Below, piece after piece: positions 56,507-64,000 of a stretch of 64,000 nucleotides of DNA. Source of the DNA: Tenacibaculum sp. Bg11-29 (GTDB taxonomy: Bacteria; Bacteroidota; Bacteroidia; Flavobacteriales; Flavobacteriaceae). The position numbers and the translations under genes are program-made. Location: the NCBI RefSeq assembly GCF_002836595.1, contig NZ_PJBB01000003.1, positions 3,409,001 to 3,473,000 of the forward strand. Reading direction: 5' to 3'. Position 1 is the first letter of the stretch, and every line of letters starts with the position of its first letter. The notes beneath the pieces were generated by a model. It saw nothing but the letters and a program-made list of their open reading frames with translations, had not been told where the DNA came from and did no database searches.

Positions 56507-57254
56507 AGCCTTAATCTACATTTTATTAATAGCTATATGTCTTTTAAACTCTTGTGCTATACCTAGTGAATTTGATTCACAAATGATGGTTGTTTCAGAA
56601 AAAGGGTATGGCGTTATAGTTTCTAAAATAACTCAACACAATAAATTAGAAGTACCTGTTAATATCGTTACAGATAGTATTTATATGAACCCTTCAATTC
56701 CTGGATATTATAATTATAGTACTTCATTGCGAAAATCTAAACAAATCCCAAAATCAAAACTTCCTAATTATTTAACATTTGAGTATCAATATATAAAACT
56801 ATCTGATTGTAATAATGTACGTAAAGAAAAAATGGTCAAATTAATTTTTCTCAAAGACTATTCTCCAACAGAGAAAGGGAATATTATAGAAATGAGCGAA
56901 GATAAAGCTAATTCTTATATTAAAAGGGATTCACATATAGCCACTTTAGCTTCAATGATAAATAAGAAAATTTCAAAGGAAAATCTTTTAAAAAAATATG
57001 AAAAAGAACTCAAAGTTGCCAAAGTATATTACAACAAATCTAAATGTAAAACACAAACGCCTATTGACTCCTTAAAGTTCACTAAAACTATAGATTTAAG
57101 GCCATATAAGAAATCAAAAGAAATCAAAAGATTTAGGAAAAAACACAAAAATGACGCGGGTAGTTACTATGGAACAACAATTATATATCAATTTTATGAT
57201 AGTGGTGAAATTAAATTACATTTAGAAAATTACCATACTAACCCATGGAAGTAA
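56487..57254 (+). CDS. Hypothetical lipoprotein ending at a cassette core
   Basis: 255 residues; lipobox in YILLIAICLLNSCAIP. Lys-rich mature part with KKISKENLLKKYEKELKVAK and a C-terminal YYGTTIIYQFYDSGEIKLHL. No family recognised. Overlaps the preceding gene by 20 bp, and its TAA lies 2 bp before a cassette left core (TTTTGCTAAC). Confidence 0.6.
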   Translation: MKYFQNRALIYILLIAICLLNSCAIPSEFDSQMMVVSEKGYGVIVSKITQHNKLEVPVNIVTDSIYMNPSIPGYYNYSTSLRKSKQIPKSKLPNYLTFEYQYIKLSDCNNVRKEKMVKLIFLKDYSPTEKGNIIEMSEDKANSYIKRDSHIATLASMINKKISKENLLKKYEKELKVAKVYYNKSKCKTQTPIDSLKFTKTIDLRPYKKSKEIKRFRKKHKNDAGSYYGTTIIYQFYDSGEIKLHLENYHTNPWK

Positions 57255-57255
57255 C

Positions 57256-57310
57256 TTTTGCTAACAACGTTAATAAAACATAACTCATAATTGCTTTACG
57301 AGAGGTTTAT
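57256..57310 (+). repeat. Cassette element L, left half only
   Basis: TTTTGCTAACAACGTTAATA carries the same left core as elements B and K, 2 bp after the stop of the lipoprotein gene. The arm is poorly conserved and no right half follows before the Crp-type gene. Confidence 0.45.
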
Positions 57311-57466
57311 GGTTTATTTACGAAGGCCGTCAAATTTTTAAATTTGGGTTTTAAAATAGAAAAAGAGAGAACAAAACATAAAAATTTTGATATGTGTTTA
57401 TTCGAAAGATTAACGTCTTTTTACACGTTACATTTCAGATACGAGACATATAGAAAACCACTCAAA

Positions 57467-58033
57467 ATGAAAGAACAAATCAAAACATATTTCAATCGAT
57501 ATGTTGAATTTAGTGACACTGAAATAGATGAGATTTATTCGATATTAATATCAAAGATATTTCAAAAGAAAGATTACATTCTTCGTGAAGGGCAAATATG
57601 TAAAAGCAATTATTTCATAATAAATGGATTAGTTCGTTCTTTTTATATCGACGACAAAGGGAATGAAAAAATAACTCAATTTGCTCTTGAAAATTGGTGG
57701 GTAACTAATATGGAAAGCTATATAAAAAATATTCCTTCTTACTCATCCATTCAAGCAATTGAAAAAACTACAGTTCTAATAGTTGACAAAGTAGAATTAG
57801 AAAGGCTATTTAAATCTATTCCAAAACTTGAAAGATTTTTTAGAATAATTACCGAAAACATGTTAATTGCTATTCAACGCAGAAACGACATATATCTACA
57901 AATGAAAAGTAAAGATAGGTACGCTAGTTTAATAAATCACTTTCCGAATTTTATCCAAAGAGTTCCTCAATATATGATAGCCTCATATTTAGAAATCACA
58001 CCGGAATATTTAAGTGAATTAAGAAAAAAGTGA
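57467..58033 (+). CDS. Crp/Fnr-type transcriptional regulator
   Basis: 188 residues from MKEQIKTYFNRYVEF; a longer frame from 57344 adds 41 residues of non-family sequence. The beta-roll is KKDYILREGQICKSNYFIIN and GLVRSFYIDDKGNEKITQF; the helix-turn-helix is RVPQYMIASYLEITPEYLSE. Followed after 77 bp by a DoxX-like gene that it may control. Confidence 0.87.
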   Translation: MKEQIKTYFNRYVEFSDTEIDEIYSILISKIFQKKDYILREGQICKSNYFIINGLVRSFYIDDKGNEKITQFALENWWVTNMESYIKNIPSYSSIQAIEKTTVLIVDKVELERLFKSIPKLERFFRIITENMLIAIQRRNDIYLQMKSKDRYASLINHFPNFIQRVPQYMIASYLEITPEYLSELRKK

Positions 58034-58110
58034 TTTTCCATTTCTTAAGATACCTTAATTTTTATGTTGGTTATTCAGTTTAATTTTGGATTTATAAACG
58101 ATAAATATTT

Positions 58111-58461
58111 ATGGATATTCAAATTTCAAAGACTAAAAAAATTATTATTTGGCTCTTAGCTAGCCTATTATTATTGCTATACTTAGGAAGTGCAGGGGCA
58201 AAACTATTTCAACCTGAACAAATGAACCAAATGCAACTAGCAAATTGGAGAGTTATTATTGCTATTAGTGAGATTATTATTACTTTCATATTTCTTTTTC
58301 CAAAAACTAATAAAATCGGAACATTATTACTTAGTTCCTATATGGGTGGAGCGATAGTAACTCATATGATTTGGTCGATACCTATATTAATGCCTGTCAT
58401 AGTTTTAATTTTAGTTTGGCTTGTTTTCTATCTTAGAAACCCCCAATTCTTTAAATTCTAA
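58111..58461 (+). CDS. DoxX-like four-helix membrane protein
   Basis: 116 residues, four helices. LGSAGAKLFQPEQMNQMQLA after the first helix is typical of the DoxX-like group. Members have unclear redox-related roles. It lies between a Crp-type regulator and a SnoaL-like gene. Confidence 0.8.
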   Translation: MDIQISKTKKIIIWLLASLLLLLYLGSAGAKLFQPEQMNQMQLANWRVIIAISEIIITFIFLFPKTNKIGTLLLSSYMGGAIVTHMIWSIPILMPVIVLILVWLVFYLRNPQFFKF

Positions 58462-58484
58462 TTGTTTATTAACCTATAAAAACA

Positions 58485-58589
58485 AAAATTAATATTGAAC
58501 ATATACCCTATCAAGACATCCCTAATGGAATGTTCGAAACGCAATCCAAGCAGAAGATTTCAAACACTGGCTTCATTTTAAACAATTAA
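58485..58589 (+). pseudogene. Possible N-terminal relic of a carboxymuconolactone decarboxylase-like gene
   Basis: The frame KINIEHIPYQDIPNGMFETQ then SKQKISNTGFILNN resembles the first 30 residues of CMD/AhpD-like proteins, then ends in a stop. No CxxC core follows. Tentative. Confidence 0.3.
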
Positions 58590-58597
58590 AATAAAAT

Positions 58598-59035
58598 ATG
58601 ATGATACAAAAAATTTCAAAACAAGTTATCGAAACTTGGATTTCTGGCTTTCATAAAGAAGATGTCGAACAACTTACTAACTTATTTTCTAAAGATGCTA
58701 CTTTCTATGATCCACGATATCCTTTATTAAAAGGTGAAAATACGATTGAATCCTATTATACTCATTTGTTATCTGAAACCACAGCTTGGGGTGCAACTAT
58801 GTTTGAGGGACCTTATTTACATGGTGAAGATTGTTTTGCAATACATTCTCGTTTAAAATTTACTTGGCGAGAAAACAATATAACAGTTGATTGGCCTTTC
58901 GTTGCTTTTTTTAAAGTACGCCTATCTGATGGGAAGATCATTCGTTATAATGAATATTGGAATACTGAAGATACTTTAAAAAAAATAGGAATTAAAACTT
59001 GGGGACCTTTGCCAGAATACGCAAAGTCTAAATAA
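58598..59035 (+). CDS. SnoaL-like (NTF2-fold) protein
   Basis: 145 residues. WISGFHKEDVEQLTNLFSKD and ATFYDPRYPLLKGENTIESY are typical of the SnoaL domain, followed by FKVRLSDGKIIRYNEYWNTE. Small-molecule isomerase/cyclase or binding protein; substrate unknown. ATG codons at 58598 and 58601 are both possible. Confidence 0.85.
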   Translation: MMIQKISKQVIETWISGFHKEDVEQLTNLFSKDATFYDPRYPLLKGENTIESYYTHLLSETTAWGATMFEGPYLHGEDCFAIHSRLKFTWRENNITVDWPFVAFFKVRLSDGKIIRYNEYWNTEDTLKKIGIKTWGPLPEYAKSK

Positions 59036-59123
59036 TAAGTCCTTATTAGATTGATAAATGTAAAGGTTCAAACAATGTAAAGTTTAGATGAGCTTATTCC
59101 TATCGTAACTAATCCAAAAAAAA

Positions 59124-59855
59124 ATGAAAAATATTCTTTTAACGATCCTTTCAGTATTTATCTCTCTGAGTTTATTTGCACAAGATTCTACGATCACTCC
59201 ATTAAACAATTCTTTTGATTCAGAATTGATCAAAAACGAAAATTATGAAATGACTTGGTCTATGGAAATTGACACTTCCAAAATAGAAATAGGAAAAATT
59301 AAAACAGAGATAAAAAGAATTAAAAATAACGTTTTAATAATAACCTCTGTTAAATTGAATCAAGCACAAACAAAATGGGTTGACACTACTCTTGCACACA
59401 TAAATAATCTTAAACCTATTTACCATTCTTCATATAATCAACAAAGAGATATGGTACTTCATTTTGATAAAAAAGTAACTGGTTATTATTTTGACAAAAA
59501 GACAAATACTAAAAACGAAATAGCAGAAACTACATCTGGTAGTTATTTCGATAGCAATATTTATCCGCAATTGATTAGGTGGCTGCCTTTAAATAACGAA
59601 TACCACAAAACTATTTCAATTTTTGATTATAACCCAAGTGCTAAAACAGGAGTAATAAAAGCCTTTATTAAAAATATTAAAAAAGGTAAAGTGCGTAGAA
59701 ATAGAGATAGAGATGTATGGATAGTGAAAGTGACTGATGACATTACGGATAATAAAGCCATTATGACATTTTACATTGATATTAATAATAGGCAAATAAT
59801 TAGGCAAGAAGTGGATATGCAAGGACGAAAGATGATTATGGAGTTAATTAATTAA
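59124..59855 (+). CDS. Exported protein, DUF3108-like
   Basis: 243 residues with a signal peptide (MKNILLTILSVFISLSLFAQ). The body resembles DUF3108 lipoprotein-like barrels: YEMTWSMEIDTSKIEIGKIK early and AIMTFYIDINNRQIIRQEVD, then GRKMIMEL at the end. The assignment is by pattern only. Confidence 0.65.
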   Translation: MKNILLTILSVFISLSLFAQDSTITPLNNSFDSELIKNENYEMTWSMEIDTSKIEIGKIKTEIKRIKNNVLIITSVKLNQAQTKWVDTTLAHINNLKPIYHSSYNQQRDMVLHFDKKVTGYYFDKKTNTKNEIAETTSGSYFDSNIYPQLIRWLPLNNEYHKTISIFDYNPSAKTGVIKAFIKNIKKGKVRRNRDRDVWIVKVTDDITDNKAIMTFYIDINNRQIIRQEVDMQGRKMIMELIN

Positions 59856-59911
59856 TACTGACAGGATATTATGTACGAAAGAGTATAATTTATTTTTAAA
59901 TAACACAAAAA

Positions 59912-60301
59912 TTGAATCCAAAATATGCAATTAAAACTATGCTCCATCTATTGGTAGCGGTAATACTTTTTCACTTATGTATTATGATAAAAATAGTTCC
60001 CTATGAAATTTCTTGGGGAGGAAGATTAAAAAATGATTCTGAAATGTATGTTTTTGAAACTATTTCAATCATAATCAATCTATTTTTATTTTTGATCCTT
60101 TTGATAAAAGGAAAGTATTTAAGAGAGTATATATCAATGAAAATTGTGAATATTACTTTATGGATTTTCTTTGTATTATTTGTATTGAATACTGTTGGAA
60201 ATATTTTTGCTAAAACCTATTTTGAGAAATTTTTTGCTCTATTGACGTTATTTTTTTTAATTTTAATTTGGATAATTCTACGTAAAAACACAACACGGTA
60301 A
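59912..60301 (+). CDS. Small membrane protein with TTG start
   Basis: 129 residues, four membrane helices. The TTG at 59912 gives MNPKYAIKTMLHLLVAV; the first ATG would be at residue 10. Another TTG-started gene with the same MNPK start lies at 60449. No family recognised. Followed by a gene-free 150 bp with an AraC relic. Confidence 0.6.
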   Translation: MNPKYAIKTMLHLLVAVILFHLCIMIKIVPYEISWGGRLKNDSEMYVFETISIIINLFLFLILLIKGKYLREYISMKIVNITLWIFFVLFVLNTVGNIFAKTYFEKFFALLTLFFLILIWIILRKNTTR

Positions 60302-60364
60302 AAGATACATAGTACACTAAAAGCTATTTGTCTCATAAATTAACACAAACTTGAAGTATAGCAT

Positions 60365-60436
60365 ATGAGTTACTACCAACAAGCATCTAATGCCATTTTG
60401 AAAGAGTGCATCATATACATTAGTTGTGCGCCATAA
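60365..60436 (+). pseudogene. Relic of the AraC-type gene at 53082
   Basis: MSYYQQASNAILKECIIYI parallels MNYYQQAVNAILKPYIRCF at 53082; about 45 bases match, then the frame ends in a stop. It points to duplication followed by deletion inside this block. Confidence 0.6.
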
Positions 60437-60448
60437 AAAAACAACACC

Positions 60449-61030
60449 TTGAATCCAAAAGAAAAAATAAGAATCCTCATTAGCAAATTCCCAATTCTCA
60501 CCAAAGATGAGGTTACATTAATTGTTGAAAAAACGGTAGTTAAGGAATTTAAAAAATGTGAAATATTATTGAAGGAAGGGCAAATTCCTAAGAATTGTTA
60601 CATGGTGGTTGAAGGTTGTATAAGAGAATATTTATTAAAAGATGGAAACGAAAAATCGATAGGCTTCTACACAGAAAGAGAAACATTAACCCCACCTTCT
60701 AAAGATGGTACTCCTTCGAAATATTATTTGGAATGCGCAGAAGATTGTGTATTAACAATAAGTGGACAAGTATTTGAAGAGGAATTACGACTATTAATGC
60801 CCCGACTTGATGATGTTTTTCAAAACATTGCAATCGGTAAATTAAACCAATCCAAAGAAGAATGGAGTCAATTTATTTCTTCCTCACCCGAAAAAAGGTA
60901 CTTGAATTTATGTAAATCAAAGCCTGACCTTTTTAGCAGAGTTCCTCATCATCAAATTGCCAGCTATCTAGGTATGAAACCACAATCTTTAAGTAGAATT
61001 CGGAAAAGATTATTAGACCATAAAAAATAA
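60449..61030 (+). CDS. Crp/Fnr-type transcriptional regulator, TTG start
   Basis: 193 residues. The beta-roll is KKCEILLKEGQIPKNCYMVV and the helix-turn-helix RVPHHQIASYLGMKPQSLSR is complete. TTG at 60449 is the only start consistent with the family N-terminus. It lies 82 bp before a hydrolase gene and may regulate it. Third Crp/Fnr gene in 16 kb. Confidence 0.85.
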   Translation: MNPKEKIRILISKFPILTKDEVTLIVEKTVVKEFKKCEILLKEGQIPKNCYMVVEGCIREYLLKDGNEKSIGFYTERETLTPPSKDGTPSKYYLECAEDCVLTISGQVFEEELRLLMPRLDDVFQNIAIGKLNQSKEEWSQFISSSPEKRYLNLCKSKPDLFSRVPHHQIASYLGMKPQSLSRIRKRLLDHKK

Positions 61031-61112
61031 TGCTGGCGTTAACTTTAGTGAACGTTTAAAAAATTCATTGTGATTACTATTGTGGTATCAACTAAAAAAT
61101 AATTCAAGAATC

Positions 61113-62105
61113 ATGAAAAATTTTACTCTATTATTAATCATTTTATCAATCAATTTAAGTTTCTCTTCAATAGTAAATAGCCAACAAATGACAGACTCTT
61201 CAAAGACATATATTCATTCAGAAAAAGTAAGTTTCAAATCTCAGTTTTTCCAAAAAATGGCAGGGATTTTTGGTGTAAAAAAAATTATTGAAAAAAATAT
61301 TAGAAAGAATAAGTTAAATCAAGAGCCAGTCAAGATACCTAAATCAATACAAAAGAATTTTGAGATCGATGAGACTAACAAAAAAGGAAGGCAAATTTGG
61401 ACTTTAAAACCAAAAGAAAATGTTTCAGAAAAGGTTATTCTCTATTTACATGGCGGTGCATATTATTATAATATTTCCAAATACAATTGGTCGTTTGCGG
61501 AAACAATAATAAACAATACGAATGCAACCATTGTTATACCGAATTACCCATTAGCACCAGCGGCAACATGCTATCAAGTTTTTGAATACGTTACTGAGAT
61601 TTATAACGAATTAATCGAGAAGTATAGTTCAAAAAATATAATTCTGTTGGGAGAATCAGCAGGAGGTGGTTTAGCATTAGGTTTTGCAATGTCATTGCAA
61701 GAAGAAAACAAACCACAACCTGAGCAGTTAATCTTACTTGCACCATGGTTGGATGTAACTATGAGTAATCCAGACATTTTAGCCGTTGATGAAAATGATA
61801 AAATACTTGGAATAAAAGGACTTCAATTAGCTGGAGCAGGATATGCAGGGCAGGTGGAATTAGATGATTACAAAGTAAGTCCTATCTATGGTGATCTGAC
61901 AGGCTTGCCAAAAGTTTCGATTTTTGTAGGAACACATGATATACTCTGTGCAGATGTCAGGAAATTAAAAAGCAAGGCTAAGGAATCTAATTTCTCACTA
62001 AATTACTTTGAGTACCCAAAGATGTTTCATATTTGGATTTTGTTACAAAACTTAAAGGAAGCAAAATTTGCAATTTCACAAATAACTTCACTTATCAATA
62101 ATTAA
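61113..62105 (+). CDS. Exported alpha/beta-hydrolase of the hormone-sensitive-lipase class
   Basis: 330 residues from MKNFTLLLIILSINLSF (signal peptide); an in-frame ATG 33 bp earlier is less likely. Oxyanion motif LYLHGGAYYYN, nucleophile LLGESAGGGLALG, acid in VGTHDILCADV and His in YPKMFHIW. Carboxylesterase/lipase activity expected. Confidence 0.87.
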   Translation: MKNFTLLLIILSINLSFSSIVNSQQMTDSSKTYIHSEKVSFKSQFFQKMAGIFGVKKIIEKNIRKNKLNQEPVKIPKSIQKNFEIDETNKKGRQIWTLKPKENVSEKVILYLHGGAYYYNISKYNWSFAETIINNTNATIVIPNYPLAPAATCYQVFEYVTEIYNELIEKYSSKNIILLGESAGGGLALGFAMSLQEENKPQPEQLILLAPWLDVTMSNPDILAVDENDKILGIKGLQLAGAGYAGQVELDDYKVSPIYGDLTGLPKVSIFVGTHDILCADVRKLKSKAKESNFSLNYFEYPKMFHIWILLQNLKEAKFAISQITSLINN

Positions 62106-62124
62106 CATAAAAACGGACGCATAC

Positions 62125-62549
62125 CAAAGAACTGAGATAAAAACCAAACAAATTATTAATTAAATTTATACAATATTATTCTAGGCTCAAAATGCTACTA
62201 CTTGGTACTTTGAGCTTTTATTTTTTAGATAAACACTACTTATTTTGACAAAACGGAAACATACTTTTCATCATAAGGAAAACCCGGTTTTGAAATAGCA
62301 AAACTTTGTTTGATTAACTTGTTTGAAACGGCTATTAAAGCTAGTTTTTTACTCTTTCCTTTTTTTACAATACGCTCATAAATATCTCTATATGCTTTAT
62401 TATGTTTGCATGCATTAAATGAACATAAGAGACTCCGTAACTTTCTATTACCAATACTTCACCATATACATTAACCTTAATTCTCTCTTTTATTCTTTCT
62501 GATTTATATCTCTTAAATTTAACATTTTTATTAAATTGCGAACATAAGG
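62125..62549 (-). mobile_element. IS110-like relic, right copy
   Basis: About 425 bp alike to 31900-32329, starting with CAAAGAACTGAG and ending near AACATAAGG. It holds a transposase C-terminal fragment (minus strand, about 62240-62430: SFNACKHNKAYRDIYERI, then AVSNKLIKQSFAI, YVSVLSK) with a small deletion. The two relics bracket about 30 kb. The remaining 62550-62690 is gene-free. Confidence 0.75.
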
Positions 62550-62690
62550 TATTATGTACAATGTAGCATCTCTACCTTCCTGAAGAAAATTGAATACTTA
62601 TTTAACCAAATTCTTATCTCAATACCATTACAAAAAATAGAACCAAATTATACAAAATCTAAAATAAAACACATCTATTTATTTACAAGC

Positions 62691-64000
62691 ATGAGGTTAG
62701 CCACATTAAACAACTTAAAAAAAAATATAATATTCCTATCTATATTCATGGTAATATCTCCATTATACTGTCAGAGTTTTTCAGATGACACCTATGAAGA
62801 AGTTATAAAATTAATAAACGAGCAACCTTCAGAATATACGAATCAAAAACTAGATAGTTTACTTAAAATCAAAGTTTTTAGTTCTTTTGATAAAGGAAGA
62901 AAATTCCTCCTAAAAGGAATTTATAATAGTCATAACCATATCTATGACACTTCAATTATTATGCATTTGAAAGCGATACCTTTATTTAAGGACAACTATA
63001 AATGGGAAGTAAAATCTCGTTTAAATTTATCTACAGCATATTGCGATAAAGAACAATATACAAAAGCCACTACACAATTACTCAAGGTAAAAGAAATAGC
63101 TAACAAAAAACATGACTTGGTACTATTGGCTGAAGCACAAGAATACTTTTCTTACATTTATTTTAAACAAGGCGACAAAGTAATGGCCTTAAATCAATTA
63201 GAAAAATCTATAGAAACATACGAAAAGTTGAAAGACACAATAGTATTATCTAGATTATATAATAATTTGGCCGTAATTTACCAAAAGAATACACTCTACA
63301 GAAAGGCAAGTCGTTTCAATAATAAGGCACTACTTTTAAGTGAAAATTTAAATGACCAACTAGCTATTTCTCAATCTTATAACAATTTGGCTCGAAATTA
63401 CGAAGGTTTATATAATAAGACTGATAGTATATTGCACTTTGAAAAAGCCATTCTCTATTATAAAAAATCAGCGAAAATTAAAAGATTGTATCCTAATAAT
63501 TGGAATAGCGCTTTAGAAAATCTTGCTCGCATTTATACATCTATAGGTAAACACGATTTAGCTAATAGTTATTATATAGAAATAAGTAATAACAACTATA
63601 ATAAAGAGCAATATAAAAAGATGGAAAATCTTTCTCGCCAACAAATGATGGAAGCTTTTGCTAAAAAAAACATAACTAAAGCACATTATTACGCATTACA
63701 ATTAGATTCAGTGCAAAAGAAGATTCACAAAGCTAAAATCCTTGATTTTAAACAAATGCTAAAAAACCAAGAAGAACTTTTTGAATCAAAAAAGAATCAA
63801 AACGAGAAGGAACTTCGCCTTGAACAAGAGCATAATAAACGATTAAAGTCTGAGGGTTTACATTATCGTTTCAAAGTAATTTTATTTAGCATATTAGCTA
63901 TTTTACTATTAGCTATATTATTATTTATACAGTATCATAAAAAAACGCTACTTAAAACAGAAAAAGAAAGAGAAAGATTAAAGCTGACCATTTTACGCTC
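62691..64000 (+). CDS. TPR-containing sensor protein, 3' end outside window
   Basis: 436 residues are visible, then the frame runs off the end. Signal segment NIIFLSIFMVISPLYCQ, about five tetratricopeptide repeats (residues 80-320; YNNLAVIYQKNTLYRKASRF, YNNLARNYEGLYNKTDSIL), a coiled coil rich in Lys/Glu, one membrane helix (VILFSILAILLLAILLFI, about residue 398) and YHKKTLLKTEKERERLKLTI. In Bacteroidota this layout precedes a His_kinase or LuxR domain, which would lie beyond the window. Confidence 0.8.
   Translation, partial: MRLATLNNLKKNIIFLSIFMVISPLYCQSFSDDTYEEVIKLINEQPSEYTNQKLDSLLKIKVFSSFDKGRKFLLKGIYNSHNHIYDTSIIMHLKAIPLFKDNYKWEVKSRLNLSTAYCDKEQYTKATTQLLKVKEIANKKHDLVLLAEAQEYFSYIYFKQGDKVMALNQLEKSIETYEKLKDTIVLSRLYNNLAVIYQKNTLYRKASRFNNKALLLSENLNDQLAISQSYNNLARNYEGLYNKTDSILHFEKAILYYKKSAKIKRLYPNNWNSALENLARIYTSIGKHDLANSYYIEISNNNYNKEQYKKMENLSRQQMMEAFAKKNITKAHYYALQLDSVQKKIHKAKILDFKQMLKNQEELFESKKNQNEKELRLEQEHNKRLKSEGLHYRFKVILFSILAILLLAILLFIQYHKKTLLKTEKERERLKLTILR

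Noticed and set aside
62691..64000. Short frames on the right end as separate genes
   Set aside because: One uninterrupted frame with TPR repeats spans the whole segment and simply leaves the window.

Overview
The window looks like a chromosome segment of a marine member of the Flavobacteriaceae (Bacteroidota), possibly close to Tenacibaculum. This is inferred from the very AT-rich sequence, scarce Shine-Dalgarno motifs, TAnnTTTG-type promoter boxes, many lipoproteins and TonB-dependent receptors, DUF4249 and YncE-like proteins, and a corrinoid-salvage locus. No tRNA, rRNA or CRISPR array was found.

Bases 1-29.2 kb are ordinary core genome in compact operons closed by clear hairpin terminators. 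They hold the end of rsmD, an M1-type peptidase, hutI, priA, a thioredoxin-like protein with an aminopeptidase P, gcvT, and a four-gene MacAB-like efflux operon. A vitamin B12 block follows: a cobalamin riboswitch drives a BtuB-like receptor and a beta-propeller lipoprotein, and a divergent cobU-cobT-cobS-cobC operon ends in a BtuF-like lipoprotein. Together these import corrinoids and rebuild the lower loop of B12.

Bases 29.2-62.6 kb are accessory and differ sharply. Nearly all genes point the same way (+). They are small and unrelated: AraC and Crp/Fnr regulators, hydrolases, SnoaL and DoxX proteins, a CPBP protease, lipoproteins. They are mixed with many decaying genes and with a recurring element of about 130-170 bp. 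Each complete element carries a GCTAAC/GTTRGC-type outer core, a long inverted-repeat stem and usually an inner hairpin in its 5' half. Elements sit immediately after, or overlap, the stop codon of the preceding + strand reading frame, and the next gene starts about 55-65 bp downstream of complete copies. This is the layout of integron gene cassettes with attC sites. In four copies the stem pairs better on the bottom strand, as attC does. No integrase is present in the window. I regard this cassette-like array as the most interesting system here.

Two diverged IS110-like relics of about 430 bp bracket most of the accessory block (31.9 and 62.1 kb). An IS3-family element with a 3-bp target duplication sits directly beside one cassette element, and a solo end of the same IS truncates another. 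Pseudogenes include an alkaline phosphatase with three frameshifts, a PD40 propeller protein, a second CPBP copy, and relics of DinB, AraC and outer-membrane genes. The window ends inside a TPR-containing sensor protein.
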